DNA of 19,312 bases. Source: JAUVDZ01 sp964346325 (GTDB taxonomy: Bacteria; Patescibacteriota; Gracilibacteria; UBA1369; PNNO01). Positions 12,101 through 16,048 of the stretch are shown here, in pieces (the first letter of the stretch is position 1; the number at the start of each line of letters is the position of its first letter). Below the pieces are notes generated by a model. That model did not search any database. It was given only the letters and a program-made list of their open reading frames with translations, and was not told the DNA's origin. The position numbers were made by a program, and so were the translations under genes. The stretch is from positions 1-19,312 of the forward strand of contig CAYFUK010000023.1 in the NCBI GenBank assembly GCA_964346325.1. The letters run 5' to 3'.

Positions 12101-14905
12101 ATGCAGGATTCGGAGATTGAAATCTATCCCGAAGCAGGACTACGACAGACACTTATGATTTCGGAAAACAGAACAATTCCAATATCGCAAAAATATACGG
12201 ATGACCTGCAGATCAAAGTAAAAAACGGAAAAATCGAAATAATTACGCCTTCGGATGATCTTACAAATGAAACTCGGGCTCAACAGGGAATGTTGATTAA
12301 ATTCAACGAAAAGATTGAAATGCAAAACGGAAACATGGAAATACAATTTGCCAATGGCGCAAAAACAACGCTTGGTGCGCAAGACACATTGCAGGTATTC
12401 GAGCTTACCGACCCTGAAAATCCTTTTATTGCCGTAGAAATGGATGAAGGCAACTACTATTCGCGAATTTATGCAATCGGTAATAACGGTGAGACGGGAA
12501 ACCCTTCAGAAACCCGGTTACTTGCACCTCAGATATGCAGTGATGATCAAAAACCCTTTGTAGAAGCCGGGCCTTCCGATAAGCAGGTAATAATAATGCA
12601 GACTTTAAGGCTGGATGCTTCAAAATCATTTGATTCAAACGGTGAAATTAAAGAATTTTATATTGATACGGATATTGAGGATGATACCGACGGAGACGGT
12701 GACCCGGCCAATGACCGTGATTTCACCAATTCAATACCGAGTCATCCGATATTCCTTATAGGGCCGTTCGAAGAACTCGGCACAACAAAACTTGCATTAA
12801 ACGCTGTTGATAAATCGGGTAATATCGGAAAACAGATTTTAAACATTGAAGTAATTGCGCCCGACATATCCCTCAACGACTCATCGGCAACCAGTGAATC
12901 GATTACAGGTTTTATTGATCCCATTGCAAATGAAATCCCCATTACATTGGTAAGAAACCGTGAAGGCGTTATTACAAAACTAACAGATACTTTAACTGAT
13001 GAAGACGGAGAATTCAGAGTTGACGGATTAAATTATGAAGACGCAATTCTGGTTAAAAATGCTGACGGGGATACCGTGGCTGAAATTGATCCTTATTCCG
13101 GAAGAATAATTATTCTGGATCAGAATTACTATGTTGATGTTTATGAAGCCATATTTCCGTCAATGCCTACAAGAATGGTTATTATTGAGCGGGATACGAA
13201 TGCGATAATGACCACTGTACTTTTGATTCCGGATTTAAATACAGATGTTACAATTCATGAAAATGATTTTGAAGGAACTCATATAAAAGACACAAATCCA
13301 AATGATCAATTCGAAATAACGGGCCTGCCCGCTGATGATCCGAACTTTACGGGCGGAGCTGAAATAAGAAACACCGCAGATGACAAACGAATATCAATCA
13401 CCGATTCCGGAGGTAACATCTACTTTTTCGATGAACAACTTGATTTAAGGCTTAAGCGGGCTGATGATCCGTCCGAGCCGATTGTCATTGAGGTACTCTT
13501 CAACACAAATGTAATTGCTGAAGTATCTATATCAATAAATAACGGCAAAAAGGCGGAAATTGTAAGCCGTGAAGAAATCGGCATGCCCGAAGAGATTGGA
13601 ACAAGTGATCTGGACGGAGACGGAATGAGTGATAATTTTGAATTGGAATATGGGTTTGATGCAAGAAATCCGGATGATGCAAATCCGGATTCCGACGGGG
13701 ACGGACTTTCAAATCTTGAAGAATCGAGACTCGGTACAAATCCGAGAAATGCCGATACCGATGGAGACGGATTTAATGACGGAGAAGAAGTTGCATTCGG
13801 AAATAATCCGACAAGTGCGGCTGCTTCACCTTTTAAAGATGTTGATGAAGAACATCCTTATTTTGAATCAATTTTAAATCTTTCCCAAAAAGACATATTA
13901 AGAGGCCGGACTGAAGACGGACGTTTTGAATTTAATCCCGACCGGTTTATTGCAAGAAAAGACTTTGCGGATATTATACTTAAAATGCTTTGTATAATTC
14001 CAAGGCCCAAGGCGCATGAAGAGCCGAATCTATATTCTGACATGCCTTTTGATGAAAACAATTATTATTATCCTGTTGTTAAAGAAGCGACTCTGCAGGG
14101 ATTTGTAACAGGTTATATCGGTGAGACAGATCCTGAAACAGGATTAAATCCGTTTAAACCCGGAGCAACCATTACCCGTGCTGAAGCTGTAAAAATCGTT
14201 CTTGAAGCACTTGAAAAACAAAAAATAATAACATTAAGCGGTGTTCAGCAGCCGAAAGTACAGCCGTGGTATGCACCGTATATAAATATATCCCTTGATC
14301 TAACCGACAGACTTCTTAAAGAAAGCGAAGTTAAAGAAACATTTATCCTTACACCAACGGAAGCTGCGAATCCGAATAAACTTTTAACCCGCGCGGAATT
14401 TGCCGCAATTGCCGACAGAGTGCTAAAAGCGTTCGATTGTTATTCAATTGATACCGATGGCGATGGAATGCCCGATATCTGGGAAGAACAAAATGGTTTG
14501 GATCCGTTTAATCCGGATGATGCAAGTGGAGATCCGGATGGCGACACTTTAAGCAATGCCGATGAATACAGATTCGGAACAGATCCTTTTGATCCCGACA
14601 CCGATGATGGCGGCACAAACGACAATATTGAAGTTGAACGCGGGACAAACCCTGTCGACTTTCCGGAAGATGACCCGTTTATTTCCGGAGGAAGAATTGA
14701 TACCGAAGGACGGGATCCGAGACAAAATCTTGAAGAAGGTGTGTACATAATTGAAGAAGAATGTAATTCGTGTCCATGTGTTTCTGCGCTTGATCATAAG
14801 GCGGATTTGATTATAGGTGACATTTTGTTCGCTGTTATTGCAAATGGCGATATGTCCACTGTTTTCTCTAAAAGTAATGAATTAATTTTTAATTATGAAC
14901 CGTAA
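134..14905 (+). CDS. Giant secreted multidomain SLH/calcium-repeat surface protein (4,923 aa)
   Basis: The product is predicted to be exported and held on the cell surface. Residues 1-35 are a Sec signal peptide (Lys-rich start, hydrophobic core, cleavage after ANA before Gln36). In order: head with a GDVP/PEVWHG signature (about 140-230); Ca loop (568-586); Ig-like domain (about 905-1015); beta domain, Ca repeats, SLH triplet and Ca repeats (1032-1627); four Big_1-like Ig domains (about 1660-2073); unassigned beta region (about 2079-2410); FG-GAP/VCBS repeats (2413-2550); DUF11-like domain (2655-2789); Ca loops (2823-2863); Cys patch (2881-2956); Gly/Ser linker (about 2979-3023); helical region with P-rich tracts (about 3030-3546); split FnIII with FecR-like insert (3754-4132); PKD (4140-4243); second beta/Ca/SLH/Ca module (4303-4847); tail with ECNSCPC (4876-4882). 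There is no LPXTG motif and no C-terminal membrane helix, so the SLH motifs are the likely anchor. The frame is open throughout with no sign of decay. The ATG is preceded by A-rich sequence and no Shine-Dalgarno, and the signal peptide supports this start. Its last 11 nt overlap the next gene. Its role could be adhesion, cell-cell contact or an S-layer-like structure; the sequence does not decide. Confidence 0.95.
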   Translation: MKKTKNKNTLYKAVSGLLIPTILFTQLARAPIANAQFGFGSNENEPTEITSIVAVLVEDDLIENNQQYNGLIGQYGGELGSLTLRDRINRFAKDVQLADPFTKSLILRVNENQTPYDISRALETLYFKGDESQNTKSRLEGVITVGDVPLPVVNKNGYKFISILPYTDFEEKSYIYDTNTNDFEYNSESLTPKPEVWHGVIKPSQTGQNYNTQLARYFDKNHLYHSGHADFTEFDEKVLYADTIWEQNLLDQTVLERYKNYANHLEDFAYYRYSKALLNELLEGDEDLEEFVNPEMFEELPDVHTHTIIQSYAVKFHKLFENYLQKANDLIDGTGRWEDWDSIVEVISTKDLYTQEYLRQVNDEIETKIDEVVETLDAPVSFIEDVTLTGMVTLDNDNNINTIQQQFINNTEHLGITHFYGKEVTEITNPKECTLYRGNTEFNRVYNPDATDDTGYGGCHAENMENPERCFPDLAVKPVFDENFGVPAPDVPRLALSYAGCFDFREVTRFNDYLTEASNYLAQIASPFLSESQKDAIPLPGSKYKPADEILLFNSPKLTFKDILDMYGGFDGKDNDKDGQIDEQDEYNLEYKLDANNPYEIGIKLFGGNKTQFILQNPPFEGIKKVKLELSRVFTPTLHTIPSITYHKEPTLDTIQKHLKEGDIQSMPVNDPRFVAFKDQNGNFQEIIYPNSFRKASIEDLQTELEELEDYLMNLPGFDPDVVEIDGELTAIVQEQENKIKDAINWLNFSIDQKHAYSIKNYLDRDSDAFIGESSNGYEYFYLTAQGDSDEIEFALNTDPEIDDNDPEWNNPEAQLDPALEAEKEEAEEEAEQDETSGINLLAWFVYIVEYLGEVADSVENISFQPACGEDESVFEKDEAYRESLKDKNGNGIPDGAEASVGLSLEFENRDGLIVTGSTEKYEVTVNAVNSTGAVNNFDSFTEVKLNPDEQAEQRVQIDGPENLNLVEGEAVFYIRATEEAGSFGINAESVNRPQTLTSNTLNLRSEARKIRIYTYELQTVEPPTFTEEVIEGYIVKNQQGQTIAEIHPDTGKITIINQDYNTEVLESEPDKRLRIAIIEKQSEEIAAAVVVIPDEETLTLQQPNFSFEENALSLNGVNVKDINQNDYVITFELNDSIYLLDNSGAYTKRIARITNEGRIYTADEHFIILKNPANPDLPYIFVIEDGSGNDLAEVYLSYRQSEIKVRSDFPYLLTRFVEKFGRTAFAQSAGEDDSDRDGLTDLQEVFLGTNRIDADTDNDGFTDGEEINSGYDPLSKDARLFSDLNPAERSYEAFSQLLLRGVITRGDNNTIRPDELITREEYVRMVLGIVCINCSKFSEQTKEQVDELYSDNPFPDTNISDEQQYCVKEAKNQAIVRGYVSGADAGYFKPEYNISRAEAVKVILEAAGIESPDYYESDRPWYYRYVLKAQELDIFPEQTNPALQPLNDFSEQDFENWIDNELNSPSNVFETYINSPVTRAEFALMVQNIISLFNCYEFDQDGDGLPDNIEIYQYNTSTEKSDTDDGGLDDLTEVVTGKDPLDPADDAFLDSDGDGIPDFWEDENGLNKFDSSDAYFDTDSDGLINIDEYENETDPRDPDTDDGGTQDGDEVWLQNTDPLASGDDTGNPAFGAGIIALGDDIEQDTVSRIITEGVEEQVINLIDTFIADGVSTLFLAAEIINKNGDVIEGDNESVVEFFIKNSSTTNAELAREKVRVQDGVALNTLNSTTQAGLIDIGARLVNGSLPAMPHRVFAQPQEPVRMEMMPRSNVIKTGGLSKTPLAIILYDINDNIVNNDFFNIDVNVSGPGLLDKEADIDKKAEGVQLETYEGVFNIDLISIENEGDIEITAQLNKDDLSLNSNTTVTSRDDIKIELIPEKDFIYANGEDVMQLRARAVNGTGNLLPGFNEQIIFKSADQSLGEFIEEPAKNLQNGQTSIRFRSTTKSGPVEITATATGLDPGKIQFYSAAYQPFEIKLKTEDETFNSENGESITVTAQVYDVYGNHVEFDDQTPINFRITDATTQYGEIVSSDSVVNNGEAEVEIIGKGISGEIHLIASSPGLKSGTINLYPLTKIDSGDLVGDYPDALYGTILGGAFGDPTKENYTAGEILFKGSVQAVTALTTDATPYMPLAVVDANGGISMTGGSALETTFNAPNSVIMTNSETGVDVAEIIYEYPGGMPINIVDFANTETLQQGIFLISQTQDETFEFVELNNAAGITVNGNEALRIGSGGKIKISDNLIELQVSDTKSSFLVLDVLYADIKIAEIVYAKNLNKNAKTNSAITEPGLYANSLSDDYIVSQTVSGSSTKNPKGILISDKNQQVTGKSAPGFSYTSLEDINDFMGVGFDGGNKHSLFFADGNNVGVSNLHYVSDIGINFGDPTVRLDIQNQTSSSGYTKGIGKPLYSGDNTVKEMVLADYNNDTLEDIILAYETGEVRLLQRQLSARPYKDKGLLLDIATGIYSIAAADFDNDGYDDLLVATKDPCVGDEVCFYMYENNEGSFNRVHLDLDIEDRVSDIKIGDMNNDGYDDIVLAELSGNIKIYYNNEGEIETTGQILENIGTRVDSSGDFKKEVLLHYNGMPQEDENNLDDDFNFKTIKLNSGSAVNNDFVDPATQAQVEELGGDPSMFASDEELDFIYMDVDPIFGSPDSSKKAVDINGSTISIDDKIVYTITLFNNSGSQIDNLMVSDFLPETLEFNNDSLKCLNCNEEIEIIETGMSLRPWVVKIPSIPLGESRLITYEMTVTELAEIALDLNVNFDANFPKDGFLDISANPENNNSGRNLFLYSVSKNPETGRMTYSRYVTDPAEPEEPEPPLGIEDSDGDGVADSMPDQIKDLAEDLNEGDEDGDGVPNAWDEVNGAIENAQDEINNIVDTFSCKGGCLPIPFNNAFLAPGPINIMGTPVGADPGTPAFTYGPVTIYLSPTLTANLANSVCIAGNCWSVIIPLLPPSACEAINEAFENAMARANDVISSENGTSILSGGGGSSGSLNPREGNGGLTGSSILGSYKPSGSSGTNKKVPGFPGVITDWFAKQMEEIIVKLSDLPDLYVYYPDPGSFVSETPPQAEFKTFQDVLTYVNKLPLIDLEVRQIQIKVPSLSVSEIPKIQAELQNWLAQVKLQVQKLKLNIPCDLTPELSNKCIKAFAEIEKPIAIIEKNLKLLEEYKKLPGKILDWKNVKTKYIQQIICYLDTITTYMGGYFKKQVNKMNGWMKVSVDVNNLLKTWQKISKLMTDYQKNCDTCKTERYSLTQMLAQIFTGALPEPPIVQFPKWPDFHFDFSQLQLGLKVILPDLQFKKEQIIMPKIPEFEFPDFPEMPEIPGLPQQPGLPQQPGAPLPPDVILSPEAQKILEEYQRNLDLIVETSQSISLTLPELPEIPELPDLPDLPAMPLPQLPDIPDPPKIPELPSSIDTALDSISVGIKIMCLLKKNLLPIPMSNLKSHIEGATARSSSTSLPIDTLFSFQSPSVSVPSVDKIKLDLKMDLRLETSPIYDAAEEVAQSWNTIITDLGQVATQISREISEIEIPEAPEVPEVPEVPELPEAQVYNPDPAPIKLKATQKYINPKDLNYHVKNTEIPEEMKNNYYANLRNALIAYNDSEKMFTKSVGKDFDRLVALSNKAPKITDYITQRKVASKNPVSLKGLLAVNTNAISPNVIDREEASSPQSQTELTGLYVYNPATGLNERILMYEGEISLPHNSIIADIDEDEDEDIIYSYGGNVYLKENYNKPADSKYVRYNSQNPTVSDLDEFIPDTPTVNNYDVSYDTGTEVNHSWDALNRGSISGYQIEYKDNLSDFDSTGYTQSNKIVVIEDVEQTITVGKIKKDIEITAIEGSYTVNGEVTNLFNFGNTIETSSDPNTEIVISFSDSSQIFLGPDTIIKLPDYTPGDFEVTVVTGTANFKSNFFTNLFLQENSTTINEDAEINMRYQNDDTVELQNDTYFYGSSVTDGLGFITNLSGQAKITGMSRQTLDSGSGKQELDQGQIIHTMQDSEIEIYPEAGLRQTLMISENRTIPISQKYTDDLQIKVKNGKIEIITPSDDLTNETRAQQGMLIKFNEKIEMQNGNMEIQFANGAKTTLGAQDTLQVFELTDPENPFIAVEMDEGNYYSRIYAIGNNGETGNPSETRLLAPQICSDDQKPFVEAGPSDKQVIIMQTLRLDASKSFDSNGEIKEFYIDTDIEDDTDGDGDPANDRDFTNSIPSHPIFLIGPFEELGTTKLALNAVDKSGNIGKQILNIEVIAPDISLNDSSATSESITGFIDPIANEIPITLVRNREGVITKLTDTLTDEDGEFRVDGLNYEDAILVKNADGDTVAEIDPYSGRIIILDQNYYVDVYEAIFPSMPTRMVIIERDTNAIMTTVLLIPDLNTDVTIHENDFEGTHIKDTNPNDQFEITGLPADDPNFTGGAEIRNTADDKRISITDSGGNIYFFDEQLDLRLKRADDPSEPIVIEVLFNTNVIAEVSISINNGKKAEIVSREEIGMPEEIGTSDLDGDGMSDNFELEYGFDARNPDDANPDSDGDGLSNLEESRLGTNPRNADTDGDGFNDGEEVAFGNNPTSAAASPFKDVDEEHPYFESILNLSQKDILRGRTEDGRFEFNPDRFIARKDFADIILKMLCIIPRPKAHEEPNLYSDMPFDENNYYYPVVKEATLQGFVTGYIGETDPETGLNPFKPGATITRAEAVKIVLEALEKQKIITLSGVQQPKVQPWYAPYINISLDLTDRLLKESEVKETFILTPTEAANPNKLLTRAEFAAIADRVLKAFDCYSIDTDGDGMPDIWEEQNGLDPFNPDDASGDPDGDTLSNADEYRFGTDPFDPDTDDGGTNDNIEVERGTNPVDFPEDDPFISGGRIDTEGRDPRQNLEEGVYIIEEECNSCPCVSALDHKADLIIGDILFAVIANGDMSTVFSKSNELIFNYEP
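551..820 (+). other. Head domain with caspase/gingipain-like (C25-type) signature
   Basis: Residues 140-151 read EGVITVGDVPLP, residues 194 onward read PEVWHGVI, and YFDKNHLYHSG follows. The order resembles C25-type and related caspase-fold peptidases: a buried strand ending in GD-x-P, then P-E-[IV]-W-x-G-R-I, then a helix with Y-F-D-K-N-H. The Arg usual in the G-R-I motif is Val here. No His-Gly...Cys catalytic pair is recognisable downstream; the nearest candidates, VHTHT and YAGCFDF, are not in a convincing context. If the fold is right, the domain is probably inactive and used for binding. The assignment is tentative, from motif memory only. Confidence 0.35.
2846..3178 (+). other. Ig-like (Big/invasin-type) domain
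   Basis: The segment starts at about SLEFENRDGLIVTGST and ends at about SEARKIRIYTYEL. It has alternating beta strands, a central EKYEVTVNAV strand, and the G-E-A-V-F-Y-I-R-A strand typical of bacterial Ig-like domains. It follows an acidic Glu-rich stretch (AEKEEAEEEAEQDE) and leads directly into module copy 1. Confidence 0.45.
3227..5014 (+). repeat. Module copy 1: beta domain + Ca repeats + SLH triplet + Ca repeats
   Basis: Residues about 1032-1627. The beta part contains IAEIHPDTGKITI. Calcium-type DxDxDGxxD repeats of the thrombospondin type 3 style lie at about 1233-1275 (DSDRDGLTD, DTDNDGFTD). Three SLH motifs span 1281-1496, with recognisable elements LFSDL, RGVITRGDN, ITREEYVRMVL, ISRAEAVKVIL and VTRAEFALMV. 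Cys1332 and Cys1335 form CINC within the first SLH motif, and Cys1496 sits just after the third. More calcium repeats follow at 1500-1627, including DTDDGG twice. SLH motifs bind secondary cell-wall polymer in known bacteria; the ligand in this organism is not known. The same module recurs at 13040-14674. Confidence 0.85.
5111..6352 (+). repeat. Four tandem Big_1/invasin-type Ig domains
   Basis: Four beta domains of roughly 100 residues share the pattern of a turn such as I-A-D-G or Y-A-N-G-E, then an L-x-A-x-[VI] strand, then D-x-[NY]-[GD]-N. They start near residues 1660 (FIADGVSTLFLAAEI), 1760 (IKTGGLSKTPLAIILYD), 1870 (IYANGEDVMQLRARA) and 1972 (NSENGESITVTAQVYD). In invasin- and intimin-type adhesins such repeats form a stiff rod. 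Here they would extend the protein outward from the first SLH anchor. Confidence 0.65.
6368..7369 (+). other. Unassigned beta-rich region of the giant protein
   Basis: Residues about 2079-2412 match no family I can name. The region begins GDYPDALYGTILGGAFGDPT, is rich in beta-type alternation, Gly and Thr, and has almost no Cys. FGDPT occurs twice (from residues 2097 and 2380), encoded both times by the same 14 bases. It runs directly into the FG-GAP repeats, so part of it may be the first blade of a propeller. Confidence 0.5.
7370..7783 (+). repeat. FG-GAP/VCBS-type repeats
   Basis: Residues about 2413-2550 contain three D-x-[ND]-x-D-x-x-x-D loops followed by hydrophobic strands: ADYNNDTLEDIILAY, ADFDNDGYDDLLVAT and GDMNNDGYDDIVLAE. 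This is the calcium-loop pattern of FG-GAP/VCBS (integrin alpha-like) beta-propeller repeats. Three repeats are fewer than the seven of a full propeller. A further single copy lies at about residue 3703 (IADIDEDEDEDIIYSY), about 1,150 residues away. Confidence 0.75.
8096..8500 (+). other. DUF11-type cell-surface domain
   Basis: Residues about 2655-2789 follow the DUF11 pattern: KIVYTITLFNNSG, then IDNLMVSDFLPETLEF, then W-V-V-K-I and SRLITYEMTV. Such domains are common in large bacterial surface proteins as isopeptide- or Ig-like spacers. An unusual CLNC pair (Cys2707, Cys2710) sits in the middle and could form a disulfide or bind metal. Confidence 0.65.
8600..9200 (+). other. Calcium loops, Cys patch and Gly/Ser linker
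   Basis: Residues 2823-2863 contain DSDGDGVAD and DEDGDGVPN loops. Residues 2881-2956 carry CKGGC, CIAGNC and a fifth Cys (C2881, C2885, C2938, C2943, C2956) around a hydrophobic, Pro-rich stretch. From about 2979 to 3023 the chain is Gly/Ser-rich (SGGGGSSGS and similar) and probably flexible. The block separates the beta-domain half of the protein from the helical region. Confidence 0.6.
9215..10771 (+). other. Helical region with three P-E-x triplet tracts
   Basis: Residues about 3030-3290 are predicted helical, Lys/Glu/Leu-rich and Cys-containing (IPCDL, NKCIKAF, IICYLD, NCDTCK). Pro tracts follow at 3305-3341 and 3374-3409 (PELPEIPELPDLPDLP...), then another helical part with IMCLLKK, then a third tract from 3528 (PEAPEVPEVPEVPELP). 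Pro recurs about every third residue, which suits an extended polyproline-II rod. The helical composition and Cys spacing resemble the four satellite proteins encoded downstream more than the rest of this protein. That resemblance is of type only; I did not find alignable sequence. Confidence 0.6.
10100..10135 (+). repeat. Exact 18-bp tandem duplication
   Basis: The 18-base unit at 10100-10117 is repeated without change at 10118-10135, giving GLPQQP twice within the first Pro tract. An exact copy at DNA level suggests recent slippage. A similar 9-bp period (ccggaggtt) occurs at 10733-10756 in the third Pro tract. Confidence 0.85.
11393..12529 (+). other. Fibronectin III domain split by a FecR-like insertion
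   Basis: The first FnIII half is at residues 3754-3800 (PDTPTV, NHSWDAL, ISGYQIEY). The closing half is about 300 residues later, from 4106 (GNYYSRIYAIGNNGETG, then PSE). Between them, residues about 3850-3907 match the FecR-type beta pattern: TIETSSDP, IVISFSDSSQIFLGPDTIIKL, VTVVTGTANF. A second, weaker repeat of it is at about 4020-4100. The split-domain reading is an inference from motif order. Confidence 0.5.
12551..12862 (+). other. PKD domain
   Basis: Residues about 4140-4243 contain the PKD signature LDASKSFDSNGEIKEFYIDTD and a closing strand LALNAVDKSGNIGKQILNIEV. A DTDGDGDPAND calcium-type loop is inserted after the third strand. PKD domains are extracellular protein- or glycan-interaction spacers. 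Confidence 0.7.
13040..14674 (+). repeat. Module copy 2: beta domain + Ca repeats + SLH triplet + Ca repeats
   Basis: Residues about 4303-4847 repeat the order of copy 1. The beta part reads VAEIDPYSGRIII where copy 1 has IAEIHPDTGKITI. Calcium repeats are at about 4492-4563 (DLDGDGMSD, DSDGDGLSN, DTDGDGFND). The SLH triplet is at about 4566-4772 (SPFKDV, FIARKDFADIILKML, ITRAEAVKIVL, LTRAEFAAIADRVL). The FDCYSIDTDGDGMPD junction corresponds to FNCYEFDQDGDGLPD in copy 1, and calcium repeats with DTDDGG follow. The first SLH motif lacks the CINC pair of copy 1. A carboxypeptidase-regulatory-like stretch (TDEDGEFRVDGL) stands just before it. Confidence 0.85.
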
Positions 14906-15428
14906 AATAACAAAGAAAATATCGCTTATAATTTTGATTTGGGTTTTTATACTGAACTTTCAGGCTGTATTTGCTCAGGATTACGACAGTGATTGTGTTT
15001 CAAACATGAAACCTTTTATTGAAGAGAAAAGCAGTGAAATGCGAACCTATTTACAGGAACATTTTAAAAGCAAAAAAAACAATTCTTCGCTTTTGGATCT
15101 TGCACTTGAAAGGTTTGATGTATATAAAAGAGATCTTTATGACAAATACAATGAGTATATACCGGAACCGGGCTTCGAGCTTTTTGGAACAAGCGCACAA
15201 TCTTTGCAATGCAGCAAACTTATACGAGAAGAAATAGATCTGATGGAAAAACAAATAAGAAGCTTTTTTGAACAATCATCAAATGTAAAAACAACATCGG
15301 CAGTAATGGAAAAATTAAAAGCAATCAATAAAAAAATGGATGAAATGCTCAAATCAACAATGCGGATGTATGCCAAATGGCTCAGTTTAAAAGAAAGAAT
15401 ACCTTGTTTTATTAAAAACTGCACATGA
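14895..15428 (+). CDS. Secreted helical protein with C-terminal CX4CT (satellite 1)
   Basis: I do not recognise the family. Residues 1-27 are a signal peptide (NRKITKK, hydrophobic core, cleavage VFA before Gln28). The mature part is about 150 residues, strongly charged and predicted helical, with no domain I can name. Its four cysteines are C34, C106, C171 and C176, and the protein ends CFIKNCT. The gene overlaps the end of the giant gene by 11 nt in another frame and overlaps the next gene by 4 nt (ATGA), so the three are probably translationally coupled. No Shine-Dalgarno precedes the ATG. The stop is TGA; reading it as Gly would add only 11 residues and remove the Cys-end shared with its neighbours. 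A role as partner of the giant protein is an inference from gene order. Confidence 0.88.
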   Translation: MNRKITKKISLIILIWVFILNFQAVFAQDYDSDCVSNMKPFIEEKSSEMRTYLQEHFKSKKNNSSLLDLALERFDVYKRDLYDKYNEYIPEPGFELFGTSAQSLQCSKLIREEIDLMEKQIRSFFEQSSNVKTTSAVMEKLKAINKKMDEMLKSTMRMYAKWLSLKERIPCFIKNCT

Positions 15429-16045
15429 TACAAAAACACAAAACAAAATTCGGACTTATAAGTATTCTGTCGATTCTGATAGTAATATCGGGGATGCTAT
15501 ACGGAAATCTGCAGGCGGCATCCACAAACCCCTACGATAAAGAGGAATTAAATTTTGAGGAAGTTAAGGTTCTTTATCATAAAAGAATAAATGACCTTTT
15601 TAATTCAAAACTTAAATTATTAAAACAAGGCGATAAAGGATCCGGAACAACAAAAATACCAACCGGAGACGAATGCGGTGAAAACAATTATTCAACATTC
15701 TGCCTTGCAATTACCGCTGCGGATGAATATGAAAATTATGAGAAAGCCCTAATAAAAAGAAAACAAACAGTTCCTGTAGGAGATGAAGAAGGGCTTGAGA
15801 AAATCGGAATAATCGCGGCGGGTCAGACTCTTGCGATTGATAATGAGCTTCAACAATCCAAAAAAGCGCTTGATATGGCTCTTGATACTTATAATGAAAT
15901 TCTTCCGGCTTACAGAATGCATGATAAATTTCAACAATTAATTGAAACTCTTACCAAATATAATAAAAAGCTATCCGAATTCAGAAAAGAAGTTGAAAAA
16001 CTTCCTTCTGAATTTGTTGATGCCACAACAACTGAGTGTACTTAG
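15425..16045 (+). CDS. Secreted helical protein ending in ECT (satellite 2)
   Basis: No family recognised. Residues 1-31 or 32 form a signal peptide with a long hydrophobic core (FGLISILSILIVISGML) and cleavage near LQAA. The mature part is charged and predicted helical, apart from a short linker with Cys84 and Cys93 (DECGENNYSTFC). Cys205 is penultimate (TTECT). This is the only satellite without a second Cys near the C-terminus, and it has an odd number of cysteines (three), leaving one free for an intermolecular bond. The start codon overlaps the preceding stop (ATGA), and three bases separate its stop from the next start. Confidence 0.88.
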   Translation: MIQKHKTKFGLISILSILIVISGMLYGNLQAASTNPYDKEELNFEEVKVLYHKRINDLFNSKLKLLKQGDKGSGTTKIPTGDECGENNYSTFCLAITAADEYENYEKALIKRKQTVPVGDEEGLEKIGIIAAGQTLAIDNELQQSKKALDMALDTYNEILPAYRMHDKFQQLIETLTKYNKKLSEFRKEVEKLPSEFVDATTTECT

Positions 16046-16048
16046 TCC

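Noticed and set aside
14690..14905. LPXTG or transmembrane anchor at the giant protein C-terminus
   Set aside because: No LPXTG-like motif, no long hydrophobic helix and no basic tail are present. Anchoring is better explained by the SLH motifs.
15426..15428. TGA read as glycine (Gracilibacteria/Absconditabacteria code)
   Set aside because: About 4,900 codons of the giant gene contain no in-frame TGA despite many glycines, and stopping at this TGA preserves the Cys-end shared by the four satellites.
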